Source: Photobacterium pectinilyticum (GTDB lineage Bacteria > Pseudomonadota > Gammaproteobacteria > Enterobacterales > Vibrionaceae). Taken from it: DNA of 64,000 nt. Within the stretch, counting starts at the first letter, position 1; each line of letters begins with the position of its first letter. This document shows positions 63,834 through 64,000 of the stretch, in pieces. The position numbers and the translations under genes are program-made. Where the stretch lies: the NCBI RefSeq assembly GCF_024357955.1, contig NZ_JANEYT010000013.1, forward strand, positions 32,688 through 96,687, in the 5' to 3' direction. The notes under the pieces are model-generated. The model saw only the letters and a list, made by a program, of their open reading frames with translations. It did not search any database and was not told the origin of the DNA.

Positions 63834-64000
63834 TGGAATAGTATCCTGATTAATAGTACCGAAGTGTATTCCTGTTTTATGTGTCTACTTTTACAAACAC
63901 GGTAATATTTATAGATACATAGCCCTGAATTCAGATAATAAGTGCGACACTCATGGGAAGGTGTAAAAGAGGAAGCCAACTGCCGAAAGTGGTACGCTCT

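Overview
The window is a contiguous piece of a gamma-proteobacterial chromosome, most likely from the Vibrionaceae (Photobacterium or a close relative). This is inferred from protein similarity to both Vibrio and E. coli families, RhlE, YnjE-, TorS/TorT- and YddG-type genes, and a repeated MITE family with TAATACCAATCTGG-type ends. Coding density is high. I see no rRNA, tRNA, CRISPR array, prophage or complete insertion sequence.

The dominant theme is the ygeW-ygeX-ygeY-hyuA-yqeA / ygfK-ssnA / mocA-yqeC-yqeB gene set, known in E. coli and gut anaerobes as the anaerobic purine (urate) degradation cluster. Here it is broken into two blocks about 22 kb apart. The left block (1-6993) holds ssnA (cut by the window edge) and ygfK, then mocA, all on the minus strand, and divergent yqeC-yqeB, which mature a molybdenum hydroxylase. 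The right block (29579-38742) holds carbamate kinase, hydantoinase, ygeY, ygeX and ygeW on the minus strand, with the divergent sigma-54 activator ygeV. A near-consensus sigma-54 promoter precedes ygfK and a weaker candidate precedes ygeW. Clusters of TATCA-N3-TGATA palindromes lie upstream of both promoters and are probable activator sites.

Between the blocks lie a MauE-like/rhodanese pair (7107-8182), DUF3157-like and LprI-MliC-like exported proteins, a DUF1007/NicO metal transport pair with a His-rich loop, a PL7 alginate lyase, an IclR regulator with an arginase-family protein that has lost half its metal ligands, and a YddG-like exporter. They also include a giant 1671-aa pyruvate:ferredoxin oxidoreductase-like protein followed two bases later by a 933-aa NfnB-NfnA-like fusion (16471-24290), then small hypothetical genes, a membrane GDPD and a BCCT transporter. 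YgeX makes pyruvate, so the PFOR/Nfn pair is a plausible sink for the end product of the purine pathway and a source of low-potential electrons. That link is inference.

The right part (38.8-64 kb) is ordinary accessory and housekeeping sequence. It carries an S4 protein, Nudix, TPR protein, RhlE with a long Gly-Asn repeat, YnjE, divergent torS/torT without torR or torCAD, mgsA, two MDR dehydrogenases, a resolvase-like protein coupled to an EmrD-like efflux gene, a small EamA transporter, and a ferric-reductase-like gene broken by one in-frame TAA. These are followed by LysR, MATE, a radical SAM protein, an RRM protein and RNase H. The window ends with a MacAB-like exporter preceded by a gene for a very Tyr/Lys-rich secreted peptide. 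Four copies of one MITE family and one copy of a second are scattered through intergenic regions.
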